From contig CBDHFR010000004.1 of the NCBI GenBank assembly GCA_965262665.1, forward strand, positions 3,038,001 through 3,102,000: 64,000 bases of DNA, written 5' to 3'. The notes under the pieces were generated by a model. It was given only the letters and a program-made list of their open reading frames with translations, ran no database searches and was not told the DNA's origin. The translations under genes and the position numbers were made by a program. Source of the stretch: CBDBND01 sp965262665 (GTDB taxonomy: Bacteria; Pseudomonadota; Alphaproteobacteria; Rhodospirillales; Rhodospirillaceae). Shown here piece by piece: positions 33,579 to 41,498 of this stretch (its first letter is position 1; each line of letters starts with the position of its first letter).

Positions 33579-34781
33579 TCATGACCCTTCCCCACAGCGC
33601 TGCATGCTTCGTCGTGGCCTATCCGGCGGCGACGGTGGAAGCCTGACCACCTTGTAGGGCGCAAGGAAGCCGTCGTGGATGCCCTGCTTGAGGGAATAGG
33701 AGAACACCGGCTCCCCGAAGTAGGCGATGTTGGAAACGTACTTCGTCTCCTTCGGTGTGGCGGTAAGACCGATCTGGGTCGCGGAGGAGAAGTATTCCAG
33801 TATCTCGCGCCACGCTGAATCCTGGTCAGCACTGCCCCGATGGCATTCATCGATCACGATCAGATCGAAGAAACCCGGCGAGAATTCCCGGTAGATCTTC
33901 TGGTGATCTTCCGGGCCGGTGATCGCTTGATAGAGCCCGAGATAGATCTCATAGGCCGTGTCGATGCGGCGTTTCTTGTCTATGGCCGGTGTAAGATCGC
34001 TCTGGCTGCCATCGTCCCGCTCGATGGTCTTGGCATGGGTCGAGAGCTTGGCCATGGTCCCACCGAAGGGGCGGAAATCGTTCACCATGGTCTGGTCGAT
34101 CAGCACGTTGCGGTCGGCAAGGAACAGGATGCGTTTCTTGTGTCCCGCCTTCCACAGCCGCCAGATGATCTGAAAGGCGGTGTAGGTCTTGCCCGTGCCG
34201 GTGGCCATGACCAGCAGGATGCGATCTTGCCCCTTGGCAATGGCCTCGATGGCGGTATTGACGGCGTTGACCTGATAGTAACGCGGTGCCTTACCACTGC
34301 CGTCGTCGTGATAGTCCTGAAGGACGATCTTCTCGGCGTCCGGCGTTAAGCCCTTCCAGGTACGATAGCGCGTCCATAGGTCCTGCGGTGAAGGAAAGGC
34401 GTCAAGGGCAATGTTTGCTTCACGCGGTGTGCTCATTCCCGTGCGGTCGTGAAACACAAAGCCGTCGCCGTTGGAGGAGAATACAAAGGGGATGTTCAGG
34501 GTCTCGGCGTAATCCAGGGCCTGCTGCATGCCATCGCCGACACTGTGGGAATTGTCCTTGGCCTCGATCAGCGCAATCGGGATGTTGGGCTTGTGGTACA
34601 GAATATAGTCGGCACGCTTGGCCTGTCCCCGCGTGACTAGCTTACCGCGCACGATGATGCGCCCCTTGGTGAAACTCACCTCCTCGCGGATCTGCAACAT
34701 CTCGTCCCACCCGGCAATGCGCAGGGCAGGTGTGATGAATTTGGTGCAGATGTCGCGTTCGGAGAGGCCTCGTTTATCCAT
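33579..34781 (-). pseudogene. hsdR: Type I restriction enzyme R subunit (HsdR), C-terminus lost
   Basis: Motor/nuclease subunit fragment. From ATG 34781 (MDKRGLSERDICTKFITPAL): nuclease domain with D58 and E73-A-K75 (RADYILYHKP, IALIEAKDNS), then DEAD-like helicase motifs MATGTGKTYT, VIDECHRGS and GLTATPKE. Homology stops at about 33647 (FLAPYKVVR) where antisense IS21 sequence begins; the final 22 codons are IS-derived. Full-length relatives are about 780 residues, so the second RecA domain is gone. No hsdM or hsdS is nearby. The frame is open upstream to 34943 but those residues look unrelated. Confidence 0.88.
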
Positions 34782-34950
34782 GCCGGTCAATGCTCCCGCG
34801 TCCTGCTCAATCTCATGATCACTTTGATATCTGCCGGGCGCTTTTCCAGGACTATCGATGTACTTAGGTCCCCAATATTCCACGACTGACGACGGATTGA
34901 AGGTCGTATCTGCTACATGGTCAACGAAAACGGTCCTCTCCAAGAGAGGC

Positions 34951-35841
34951 TTATCGACCGTCCGTAATCGTACTGTACGTCCCTTGCGCTGATGGCCTGC
35001 AAGCCGCTCCCTGGGTCATGCCGCGCCGGTTACCCTCCCGGACGTACATGTCGAACGCCCAGCAGGGAATACCGCCGATCAGCTCCTCGGCGGGGATGTC
35101 ATCCGGCCCGGTGCCATGGGGCACGTTTTGGAGTTCCCGCCAAAGCAGAACAACGAAAGGACAGAGAACCTCACTGCACTTGCGAAAGCCTTCTCGGGCG
35201 ACCTCGACAATGGCGTCAGGCAAACCCGCCTCCCAGAGAAAGTCGAAAGCGGCTTGTGGTTCTCCCCGTCTTTTATGCAGATTAACTGACGGATAGCGCT
35301 GGGTGCCAACGGCATACCAAAGGGCCAAGGCCCGTGTGGGAAGGTCGTCATCGCCAGTTGTGTATCTGAGTAACTTCCTGATCGGCCAGTTGGCCAGGTC
35401 AAGCCGAGCTGTCTTGTACTTGGGGCAACTTTCGACAATAACCAGCAGATCATCAGCTGATCTGCACTTAATTGCACCGCTCATGCGACCGACAAGATAG
35501 CTCGCTACCGGCCATTCACCCCCGACATGCGACCGCCATGTCTTACCCTTCAGGGCACTTGTGACGAGAGATACAGACGATAGGTCCGCGACACCCACGT
35601 CCTCAAAGGCAGTTACGCATAGTCGCCGCCACAGCCGGTCGGGAGAGATTTGGAGCAGGGTCGCAGCTGCACTTAGTGCCAGTTCCTCTCGCCCACGGCG
35701 GATAGCCTTTTGCATCAAGCTCATAGCCAACCATGGCGAGATGTTTAGGGGTTTGTGTTCGGGTAGGTCCGCCGCGTGATGCTGGACCAGATCGGCAAGT
35801 TGGGTTCGGTAATGTTCGAGAGTTTGGGTTGTGTTTCCCAT
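34951..35841 (-). CDS. RarA/MgsA C-terminal-like protein, C-terminus probably altered
   Basis: 296 residues from ATG 35841, which has a strong AAGGAGGAGG ribosome site (a longer frame starts at 35892). The segment MQKAIRRGREELALSAAATL followed by PDRLWRRLCVTAFEDVGVAD resembles the C-terminal (MgsA_C) region of RarA/MgsA replication-restart ATPases, but no AAA+ domain is present. The end, after WAFDMYVREGNRRG, is low-similarity and may reflect a frameshift. Possibly a tetramerisation-type regulator of DNA repair; function not known. Confidence 0.5.
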   Translation of the reverse strand: MGNTTQTLEHYRTQLADLVQHHAADLPEHKPLNISPWLAMSLMQKAIRRGREELALSAAATLLQISPDRLWRRLCVTAFEDVGVADLSSVSLVTSALKGKTWRSHVGGEWPVASYLVGRMSGAIKCRSADDLLVIVESCPKYKTARLDLANWPIRKLLRYTTGDDDLPTRALALWYAVGTQRYPSVNLHKRRGEPQAAFDFLWEAGLPDAIVEVAREGFRKCSEVLCPFVVLLWRELQNVPHGTGPDDIPAEELIGGIPCWAFDMYVREGNRRGMTQGAACRPSAQGTYSTITDGR

Positions 35842-36082
35842 GTCCTCCTCCTTGAAGTTTGCAAAGGGGAGGACGTGAGACTTGAGTCCCACTATTGACG
35901 TTAATCTTGTGACTGCAAATGTAAAGAGAGATTACGAGGTGTACGTGTTAAGCCGAATTTCAATCCAGGTAGAATGATCAAAAGTCTTTCGCTTCTATTG
36001 GGATGGTAGTTCCCAATTAGTAGGTCAACTCTCTTGTATCAACAATTGAATGTTCAATTTTCGCTCCTGGACAGGCGGCCTT

Positions 36083-36706
36083 TTAGGTAATTTTCTCTCG
36101 GATCGAATTTCCAGACGCCCACCTTTTATCGTATAATTCACAAAATACTTCGTAATTATTCGGGATATAATTTTCCCAAAATCTGATAGCCTTTTTGTCA
36201 TTACCGCCTTTAATCGCTTGCACAAATCTCTGCTCTATCCATTTCTGAACGATGCCTCCCAGGTGAGCATCCACTATGTTTACGTCGTACATTTCATGCT
36301 TAATACCAATTGAAATAGCGTCGAAGTAGTTGAACAGATTTATTGCTGCAGCGTTGAAGTCCCTTTCACGTAATGGCCGACCATAGTCAAAATGCTCTTT
36401 TAGAAGCTCTATGCTTCGATTTAGCGTTGGATCCGTATCGTATCGATCACACGTTTGTAAAGTTGACCAGATTCGTTGCTGCTTCGCAGCTGCTCCCAAC
36501 TTTATAAACGCGATGATTGCTAATCCCACGGTTGCAAAGAATAGACCCCATGTCGCGTAAGCGAGCGAATTGTCATTAGCAAAGACTAATTCGTGGATGA
36601 CTACGAAGAACTCGGATAGCGCCATAATGCTTGAGCCAATCAATACCAAGACCAGCAAAGAAAGAGTTAGAATTGCGATTGCGATTGCAAATTTCTCGGC
36701 TTTCAT
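36083..36706 (-). CDS. DUF4760-like membrane protein
   Basis: 207 residues. Two N-terminal membrane helices (residues 7-31 and about 49-70) and a cytoplasmic domain with LQTCDRYDTDPTLNRSIELL and LFNYFDAISIGIKHEMYDVN, the pattern I associate with DUF4760. Such proteins are common in mobile islands and of unknown role. The gene is AT-richer than the core genes. 307 bp separate it from tcmP upstream. Confidence 0.65.
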   Translation of the reverse strand: MKAEKFAIAIAILTLSLLVLVLIGSSIMALSEFFVVIHELVFANDNSLAYATWGLFFATVGLAIIAFIKLGAAAKQQRIWSTLQTCDRYDTDPTLNRSIELLKEHFDYGRPLRERDFNAAAINLFNYFDAISIGIKHEMYDVNIVDAHLGGIVQKWIEQRFVQAIKGGNDKKAIRFWENYIPNNYEVFCELYDKRWASGNSIREKIT

Positions 36707-37013
36707 AAATGTATCAGTACGCGGAGATATTTTGTAAGAGGATAAGATGCGAGGGCTTCAATGCCACATTTTCCACGCGCTAAACAATCCTCTAACTGGT
36801 GTCTGAACTGTATGGCTCACCCCCGAACAGGCCATGAAAACGGACTGACTGGTTACGGTGGAAGATCAGAAGAGTACGAAGGAATTCCGCCAAGACACCA
36901 GGCTTAAGAAGGTCCCCGGCGTTTCCCATATCGTATGGAAGAGTTGTTTGCTCAGACTTGGTCACTCAGGAACTCACGAGCGATCCAATTAGTCTGACAA
37001 AGCCTGGACTCAA
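36707..37013. other. Non-coding stretch between DUF4760 and tcmP genes
   Basis: 307 bases. I see no conserved gene, RNA or strong repeat. A short plus-strand frame near 36857-36995 (starting VEDQKSTKEF) resembles the start of an IS-type OrfA but is too short to support. Confidence 0.4.
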
Positions 37014-38171
37014 TTACCTGGTGGCGAGCTTTTCAGTGGGCTTGATAGTCTGACCTTTTCTCGGAACCTTCTGCCTTCCCGTCATTTCAGGGATATCTAT
37101 CTTGCCTTCAGAGCGAAGCTCCTTGAGCCAGTATTTAAGGTCCACTTCCCACACCATAGGTATCTCAAGGACATGACCAATCAAATCTTCATACTTGATA
37201 CCACAAGGATATGTGCTTAGTGCCGATAGCAATCTGTTCCATCCGCGATCAAGCTGGGTTTTCCGTTCTTCTTCGTAATTCTTTACTGGAGCATCACTAC
37301 CAAAGAGACTTCCTTGTCCGGTGCGCGCGACTTCAGCTTTGTATTTGGCAGCATTGCGCAGCTGTTCCTGAGCATCAATGGCCTTGCTCTCAACGCGTCG
37401 AAATTCCTGCACGCCCTTCCAATGCTCGGTTCCATAGATCAGGTGAAAATAGGATTTGTCGACCGTGGGTTTCAGGATACGGGTGGAAGTGACAAATTTG
37501 AAGTTTCCCAATGCCTTGAGCCGTGAACTGTAAACCCCAATGGCAGCGGCTTCGCGGCCAAGACCCGTATCGACCAGTTCCTGCCATTCTTCATACCAGT
37601 TAGGGCCGAATAACTCGTCGAACGTGGCCGCAATCGCAGGCCGGGGGTCTTCCAGAAAGCGATTGATAAATTCCGACATGAAATTGATCAGCACTTCCCC
37701 TCTCAGATTGAGAAGTGGTTTGATCTTATCCAGTGGATATCCTTGCCAACCGGTCGGATCAATGAAGATTAGGGAAAATGAATTCTTGGCAAACACACAG
37801 ATGTCGGCAATTTGGTCTTCGAAGGTGCCGTTAATCAGCTCAATATAGATGTCATCAATCTTATCGACAGCTGCTTCCAACTCAGCAAACGGCTTTCTCT
37901 CTTTCTCTATAAACATGCATCTGATTTTGACATTCCGTCCCCGCGCCTTGACTCCATCACGGACGGCCCTAAGCCGATCTATCGCCAATTTGAATGATGT
38001 ATCTTCATAATCATCATTTTCGGATTTCCAGGGACCGGAAAACCCGTCCACATATACAAAATCTGTTTGGAAAGAGAATATGTTATATGCAACTCGTTCT
38101 AGGTATTTTTCTAAAACGAAATGCTTCACATAGGTCTGTTCCCGTCCCTCATACAGCTTTGGGTCCAGCAT
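37014..38171 (-). CDS. tcmP: Three-Cys-motif partner protein TcmP
   Basis: 385 residues. The N-terminal half has a Rossmann methyltransferase-like pattern: FVYVDGFSGPW (residues 38-48), an acidic strand end CMFIEKE (85-91) and LIFIDPTGW (134-142, like motif IV D-P-x-G). The C-terminal part (from about 290) resembles a winged-helix region with GIKYEDLIGHVLEIPMVWEV. The family is named for its habit of lying beside a three-Cys-motif protein; here that is the DUF5131 gene 3 bp upstream. Biochemical activity is unproven; a nucleic-acid methyltransferase-like role is inference. Confidence 0.85.
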   Translation of the reverse strand: MLDPKLYEGREQTYVKHFVLEKYLERVAYNIFSFQTDFVYVDGFSGPWKSENDDYEDTSFKLAIDRLRAVRDGVKARGRNVKIRCMFIEKERKPFAELEAAVDKIDDIYIELINGTFEDQIADICVFAKNSFSLIFIDPTGWQGYPLDKIKPLLNLRGEVLINFMSEFINRFLEDPRPAIAATFDELFGPNWYEEWQELVDTGLGREAAAIGVYSSRLKALGNFKFVTSTRILKPTVDKSYFHLIYGTEHWKGVQEFRRVESKAIDAQEQLRNAAKYKAEVARTGQGSLFGSDAPVKNYEEERKTQLDRGWNRLLSALSTYPCGIKYEDLIGHVLEIPMVWEVDLKYWLKELRSEGKIDIPEMTGRQKVPRKGQTIKPTEKLATR

Positions 38172-38174
38172 AAA

Positions 38175-38942
38175 TCAACCCGTTGCGACAACCATACTTT
38201 GCGGAGAAACGCCGAGTTGAGTAAGGTCTGGAAACTCATTCCATTCCCTTCCGTCAAGCTCCCGGCCTCCGGATTTGGGTCGGAAACCGCCCCACTGTTT
38301 AAAGAAAAAAGGAATTCCTTGCTCCAAGCATTGATCTCTGACGGTTCGCGCCCAGGATAACTGCATGGGACGGGCGGACGGACCGCTCTCGCCGCCGACG
38401 ATAACCCACTCAATGCCCGACAGGTTAAGCGTGCCGGGAGGCCCTATGAGCGGTTCTATCGACAGAAAACGAACAGAGGCATTTGTGGCGTGGATATGCT
38501 TGATGCGAGACGCTTTCGAGCTGTCTTCGACGGATACGCCGAGCCATATATGTTTGGGGACGGGATTGGCCGTGTAATATTTGTTCACAAACTTCTTCAT
38601 TAGCGAAGAACGCTTCGTGAGCACTTGAAAGACATGCCAGTCCGCACGCTCCATGGTGCGGAAGATTTCGGCAATGTACGCGACGGGAACATCTTTGTGA
38701 AAGAGATCGCTCATCGAGTTCACAAAGACCATCCTTGGCTTCTTCCAGGAAAGCGGTTGCGAAACGCGCTCTGGCTTAAGCGTCAAGTCGAAGCCGTTCT
38801 TAAAGGGGTGTCCTTTCACACCGCGAAAGCGCTCTGAGAATCGCTCCGCATAGCAGTTATCGCACCCCGCACTGATCTTGGTACAGCCAGTGACCGGGTT
38901 CCAGGTGGCATCGGTCCATTCTATCGCGGTTTTCTGTGCCAT
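38175..38942 (-). CDS. DUF5131 / phage Gp37-Gp68 family protein with three-Cys motif
   Basis: 255 residues. The N-terminal motif is C20-x6-C27-x2-C30 (GCTKISAGCDNCYAERF), a divergent form of a radical-SAM-type cluster motif. Further family blocks: RMVFVNSMSDLFHKDVP, HVFQVLTKRSSLMKKF, HIWLGVSVED, RFLSIEPLIGP, WVIVGGESGPSARPM and PFFFKQWGG. The fold is predicted to be a TIM-barrel-like radical SAM relative. It is followed by tcmP after 3 bp, so one operon, and preceded by a LexA-type box 9 bp before its ATG. Substrate unknown. Confidence 0.85.
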   Translation of the reverse strand: MAQKTAIEWTDATWNPVTGCTKISAGCDNCYAERFSERFRGVKGHPFKNGFDLTLKPERVSQPLSWKKPRMVFVNSMSDLFHKDVPVAYIAEIFRTMERADWHVFQVLTKRSSLMKKFVNKYYTANPVPKHIWLGVSVEDSSKASRIKHIHATNASVRFLSIEPLIGPPGTLNLSGIEWVIVGGESGPSARPMQLSWARTVRDQCLEQGIPFFFKQWGGFRPKSGGRELDGREWNEFPDLTQLGVSPQSMVVATG

Positions 38943-38951
38943 GAGGTATTA

Positions 38952-38966
38952 GAACATATTGTGAAC
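38952..38966 (-). promoter_or_regulatory. LexA (SOS) box upstream of DUF5131-tcmP
   Basis: GAACATATTGTGAAC on the plus strand, that is GTTC-N7-GTTC in the gene's direction, exactly the alphaproteobacterial LexA operator. It lies 9 bp before the ATG of the DUF5131 gene. The CAATAT inside the box could be the -10 element, so bound LexA would block transcription. LexA binding is inferred from the match. Confidence 0.75.
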
Positions 38967-39060
38967 ATTCCGGAAAGAGTCTTGATTTTTATGACAAAAT
39001 CCTCTGCCTTACGAAATCCTTATCCGCATAAAAGTTATAGGTGATTCACCACTTCTTCTC

Positions 39061-39738
39061 TCATGCCGCCTCGGCAATACACTCAGGCGTGTCGTTCTTC
39101 ACGCTATTCACCGCTTTGCTCACCGCACGCACCGTCAGATCATTGCCGTCATAGGGCCTGAGAAGAGCCAAGGCGTCATATGAGACCGTGTTGCCGGATA
39201 TCCACAGGTCATAGTCCCTCTCCGCAAGGATGACAGGCATGCGGTTGTGGTAGGGCTTGACCACCCCATTGGCCTCGGTTGTCACAATGGCGCAGGAGGT
39301 CACGTCCAGTTGGCCGTTGTGCTCCCATATCCCGGCAAAGCTGAACGGGCGTTTATCTTCCATATGAAACCAGTGAGGCTGCTTTGACCCGTCGGACATC
39401 ATCTTCCATTCGTAAAACCCGTCCGCCGGGATGAGGCAGCGGTGTTTATTCACTGCTGTCTTGAACGAGGCCTTTTCCGTGATGGTTTCGGCCCGGGCAT
39501 TGATCATCTTATAAGCGATCTTCTCATCCTTGGCCCAGGGCGGCACTAGGCCCCAGTGGGCGATTGTCATCTCCGGCTCTCCGTCCGGCTGACGCAGGAT
39601 GGGGATATCTTGTGTTGGGGCCACGTTGTAGCGGGGCTTGAAGTGCTCACGCTTGAAATCAGTCTCACGTTCCACAGTCAGGCGGTAAAGCTCATAGATC
39701 TCGCGCCAGGACATTGTCCGTGTGAAACGACCGCACAT
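39061..39738 (-). CDS. yedK: SOS response-associated peptidase YedK (HMCES family)
   Basis: 225 residues. MCGRFTR start with Cys2, which after Met removal forms the covalent thiazolidine link to abasic sites in single-stranded DNA. Other SRAP residues: RYNVAPTQDIPI (Asn), CLIPADGFYEWK (Glu) and TEANGVVKPYHNRMPVIL (His). It protects abasic sites at stalled forks. Its start overlaps the stop of the small zinc-finger gene upstream. It lies just before the SOS-boxed DUF5131-tcmP pair on the same strand. Confidence 0.93.
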   Translation of the reverse strand: MCGRFTRTMSWREIYELYRLTVERETDFKREHFKPRYNVAPTQDIPILRQPDGEPEMTIAHWGLVPPWAKDEKIAYKMINARAETITEKASFKTAVNKHRCLIPADGFYEWKMMSDGSKQPHWFHMEDKRPFSFAGIWEHNGQLDVTSCAIVTTEANGVVKPYHNRMPVILAERDYDLWISGNTVSYDALALLRPYDGNDLTVRAVSKAVNSVKNDTPECIAEAA

Positions 39739-39986
39739 CAGCCGGGGGGTCCATGTTGGGTAGACTGTAAGGACGACCAGTCGGGGATAACGTCTATATT
39801 CCTACCGCCACACACCGAACACTTAAGCCTGTTCTTGATGACCTGTAACGGCGTCTTGTGCTTAAACCTTGCGAACTGCACCGCCGTCCTATGACGGCAG
39901 ACAAGGGTTTCACAATACACGTTTAGCCGGGTGACGCCCTCAGCTGTCAAATATTCCACGGCCCGTACCATGCGTCCGTTAGCCAT
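39738..39986 (-). CDS. Small zinc-finger-like protein
   Basis: 82 residues from ATG 39986 (open upstream to a TTG at 40019). Cysteines at VYCETLVCRH and LKCSVCGGRN make a probable C4/C3H zinc site. It overlaps the yedK start by one base, suggesting coupled translation. I do not recognise the family; a DNA-binding role is only a guess. Confidence 0.6.
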   Translation of the reverse strand: MANGRMVRAVEYLTAEGVTRLNVYCETLVCRHRTAVQFARFKHKTPLQVIKNRLKCSVCGGRNIDVIPDWSSLQSTQHGPPG

Positions 39987-40013
39987 GGTCCGTGTTCCCA
40001 CAAGCAGTTTATT

Positions 40014-40029
40014 TTGCAATTAATTGCAA
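40014..40029. promoter_or_regulatory. 16-bp perfect palindrome, candidate operator
   Basis: TTGCAATTAATTGCAA, 27 bp upstream of the small zinc-finger/yedK unit. A partial further copy (ATTGCA) follows. The position suits a repressor operator of the mobile island; the binding protein is unknown. Confidence 0.45.
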
Positions 40030-40195
40030 TTGCACCGGTTCACTGCCGTCGACACGGCTTCGGACCCTCGTTCTGTCCCTTTTGAAATCGTGGTTTTAAT
40101 GCACGCTCTGGCTTCCCTCTGAATTCCCCAACAAACGATTTATTCTCAATCTCTTACCAATGTCTTAATGGATTTTATACTTCTGTTTCCGGTAT

Positions 40196-40218
40196 TGTCC
40201 GAAAGTGATTCTCGGACA
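40196..40218. repeat. Inverted repeat downstream of the Rep-like gene
   Basis: TGTCCGA (40196-40202) and TCGGACA (40212-40218), 7-bp arms with a 9-nt spacer, about 80 bp past the Rep stop. Nearby is a short direct repeat ATCGCTACC (about 40270-40290). Could be a terminator stem or part of a replication origin. Confidence 0.4.
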
Positions 40219-40296
40219 CTATGAAATCTCAAGAAATGGTTTCTCCGAAATTATTAAGAGTTCGCCCCAATCGCTACCTATCGCTACCCAGTGGGG

Positions 40297-41322
40297 CTAG
40301 GGAAGCAGACCACTGCCTTCAACAACCTGGGGCCATGTCCCCCAAAGTGTTTCTGGTTTCCATAATTGTCCGGAAGCTGAAGTGATAGCGTCTTCGTACT
40401 TCGCGCTTAGGCTATTGGGTAACTGACTCAGGGCTCCCGCAAGGCCACGGTATCGGCAGGAGTCTTGAAACATCTTCCAGTGATGCTCCTCCTCCGGTGG
40501 CTCCACAGCTTCTATGTCGATCAGATCGATTTTCTTCAACCGATTGGTTAGGGATGAAAGCTCAGCAAGGGGCTTCTCAGTACTTGTCCTGACTTCCACC
40601 CTGGTTAGCTTGGTTTCCCCGAATTCCAATGCGTCTACACTGCCCTTCTCAAGATCCTTCAATAGTTTGGCTTTGCGATCATAAACATAGAGGTTGCTAC
40701 CCTTTGTGTTCACGTTGAGGTACTTGGTCTCTGCTTTCCCAGAGGGATTAAAATACCCTGAGGTAACGCCTGGTTTGGATGTGCTGATCAACAGGTCCTC
40801 CAGGTCGATATTCACCAGATCGATGGCAATATCGAGCCTGGTAACCTTCCCCCCAAATGCCAGGCTTTCATAAGTAACCAGTCCGCCGGTAATTTTAAGC
40901 AGATGTGTGCGAAACACTTCCACTCCGTCAGGCCCCACGTGATATGGATTGAACTCAAATCTCAGGAAGCGATGATTTGCTTTCAACGCTGCATGTTGCA
41001 GTAGGACAGCGTTTTCTCCCCCGACACTCAAGGAATAGGATCGGGAATACTTACTTGCCCCCCAATCCTTATGTTTCTTCCAGGGTGTGACGATAGGACT
41101 GTCATTCAACGCTTGGGAATGCAGGTGATCTCGTACTTTCTTCCGCGTCAGTTCGCCTTGTATATCGAAGGTCAGAGACAGGCGGTCAATCTTTGGCTTG
41201 AGTACAGATACGGTAAATCCGCTAGGCCTCTTGTAGGAATAGGCCATTGCAATTAGCTGCACTCCGACCTTTCCGGGCTGGTTAGAACCCGTATCCGCCG
41301 TGTGTTCTAAGGTAACGACCAT
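40297..41322 (-). CDS. Rep-like replication initiation protein
   Basis: 341 residues; ATG 41322 has GGGAGG upstream. Central stretch GKVTRLDIAIDLVNIDLEDL, then YFNPSGKAETKYLNVNTKGS and KLTRVEVRTSTEKPL, match the layout of Rep_trans/phage replication initiation factors (a metal-binding and nicking fold with basic-acidic RLD-D-x-D). This suggests that the island can replicate after excision, like integrative elements or phage satellites. Rep family assignment is by pattern only; a nicking Tyr is not identified. Confidence 0.6.
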   Translation of the reverse strand: MVVTLEHTADTGSNQPGKVGVQLIAMAYSYKRPSGFTVSVLKPKIDRLSLTFDIQGELTRKKVRDHLHSQALNDSPIVTPWKKHKDWGASKYSRSYSLSVGGENAVLLQHAALKANHRFLRFEFNPYHVGPDGVEVFRTHLLKITGGLVTYESLAFGGKVTRLDIAIDLVNIDLEDLLISTSKPGVTSGYFNPSGKAETKYLNVNTKGSNLYVYDRKAKLLKDLEKGSVDALEFGETKLTRVEVRTSTEKPLAELSSLTNRLKKIDLIDIEAVEPPEEEHHWKMFQDSCRYRGLAGALSQLPNSLSAKYEDAITSASGQLWKPETLWGTWPQVVEGSGLLP

Positions 41323-41498
41323 TTACCCTCCCTGGCGTGGTCGCTTGAAATCAGCGCTCTATTTCAGTGTAGGACAAACTTGCGCTTACCGCCTTGGAAA
41401 CCCAATGTTGCCTAGGCTTGCAGAGCCGCCGATGTAATGTCTGCTGCTTGTCGCTCGTCAATCCGTCCTTGGATAATAGCGAGAGACGGACTTACAAA

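Larger units (their letters stand above)
32235..33646 (+). pseudogene. IS21-family istA remnant, interrupted by IS481-type element
   Basis: Two blocks of one IstA transposase. 5' block (32235-32554): ATG behind GGGAGG, encoding an HTH region with LSQREAARRFGLSRGTVKKM and ending at TIVKDYV. 3' block (33443-33646): DYVRERRRRLREMFVPLVHP, then PGHAQADFGESDAIITGVK with the catalytic Asp, ending AYPAATVEA. Both share GATTACGT at the junction in the same frame. The remainder of istA and istB is absent; hsdR sequence begins at about 33647. Confidence 0.85.

Noticed and set aside
36857..36995. Short IS-like OrfA start (VEDQKSTKEF) upstream of DUF4760
   Set aside because: Too short and without a helix-turn-helix or partner gene; could be chance.
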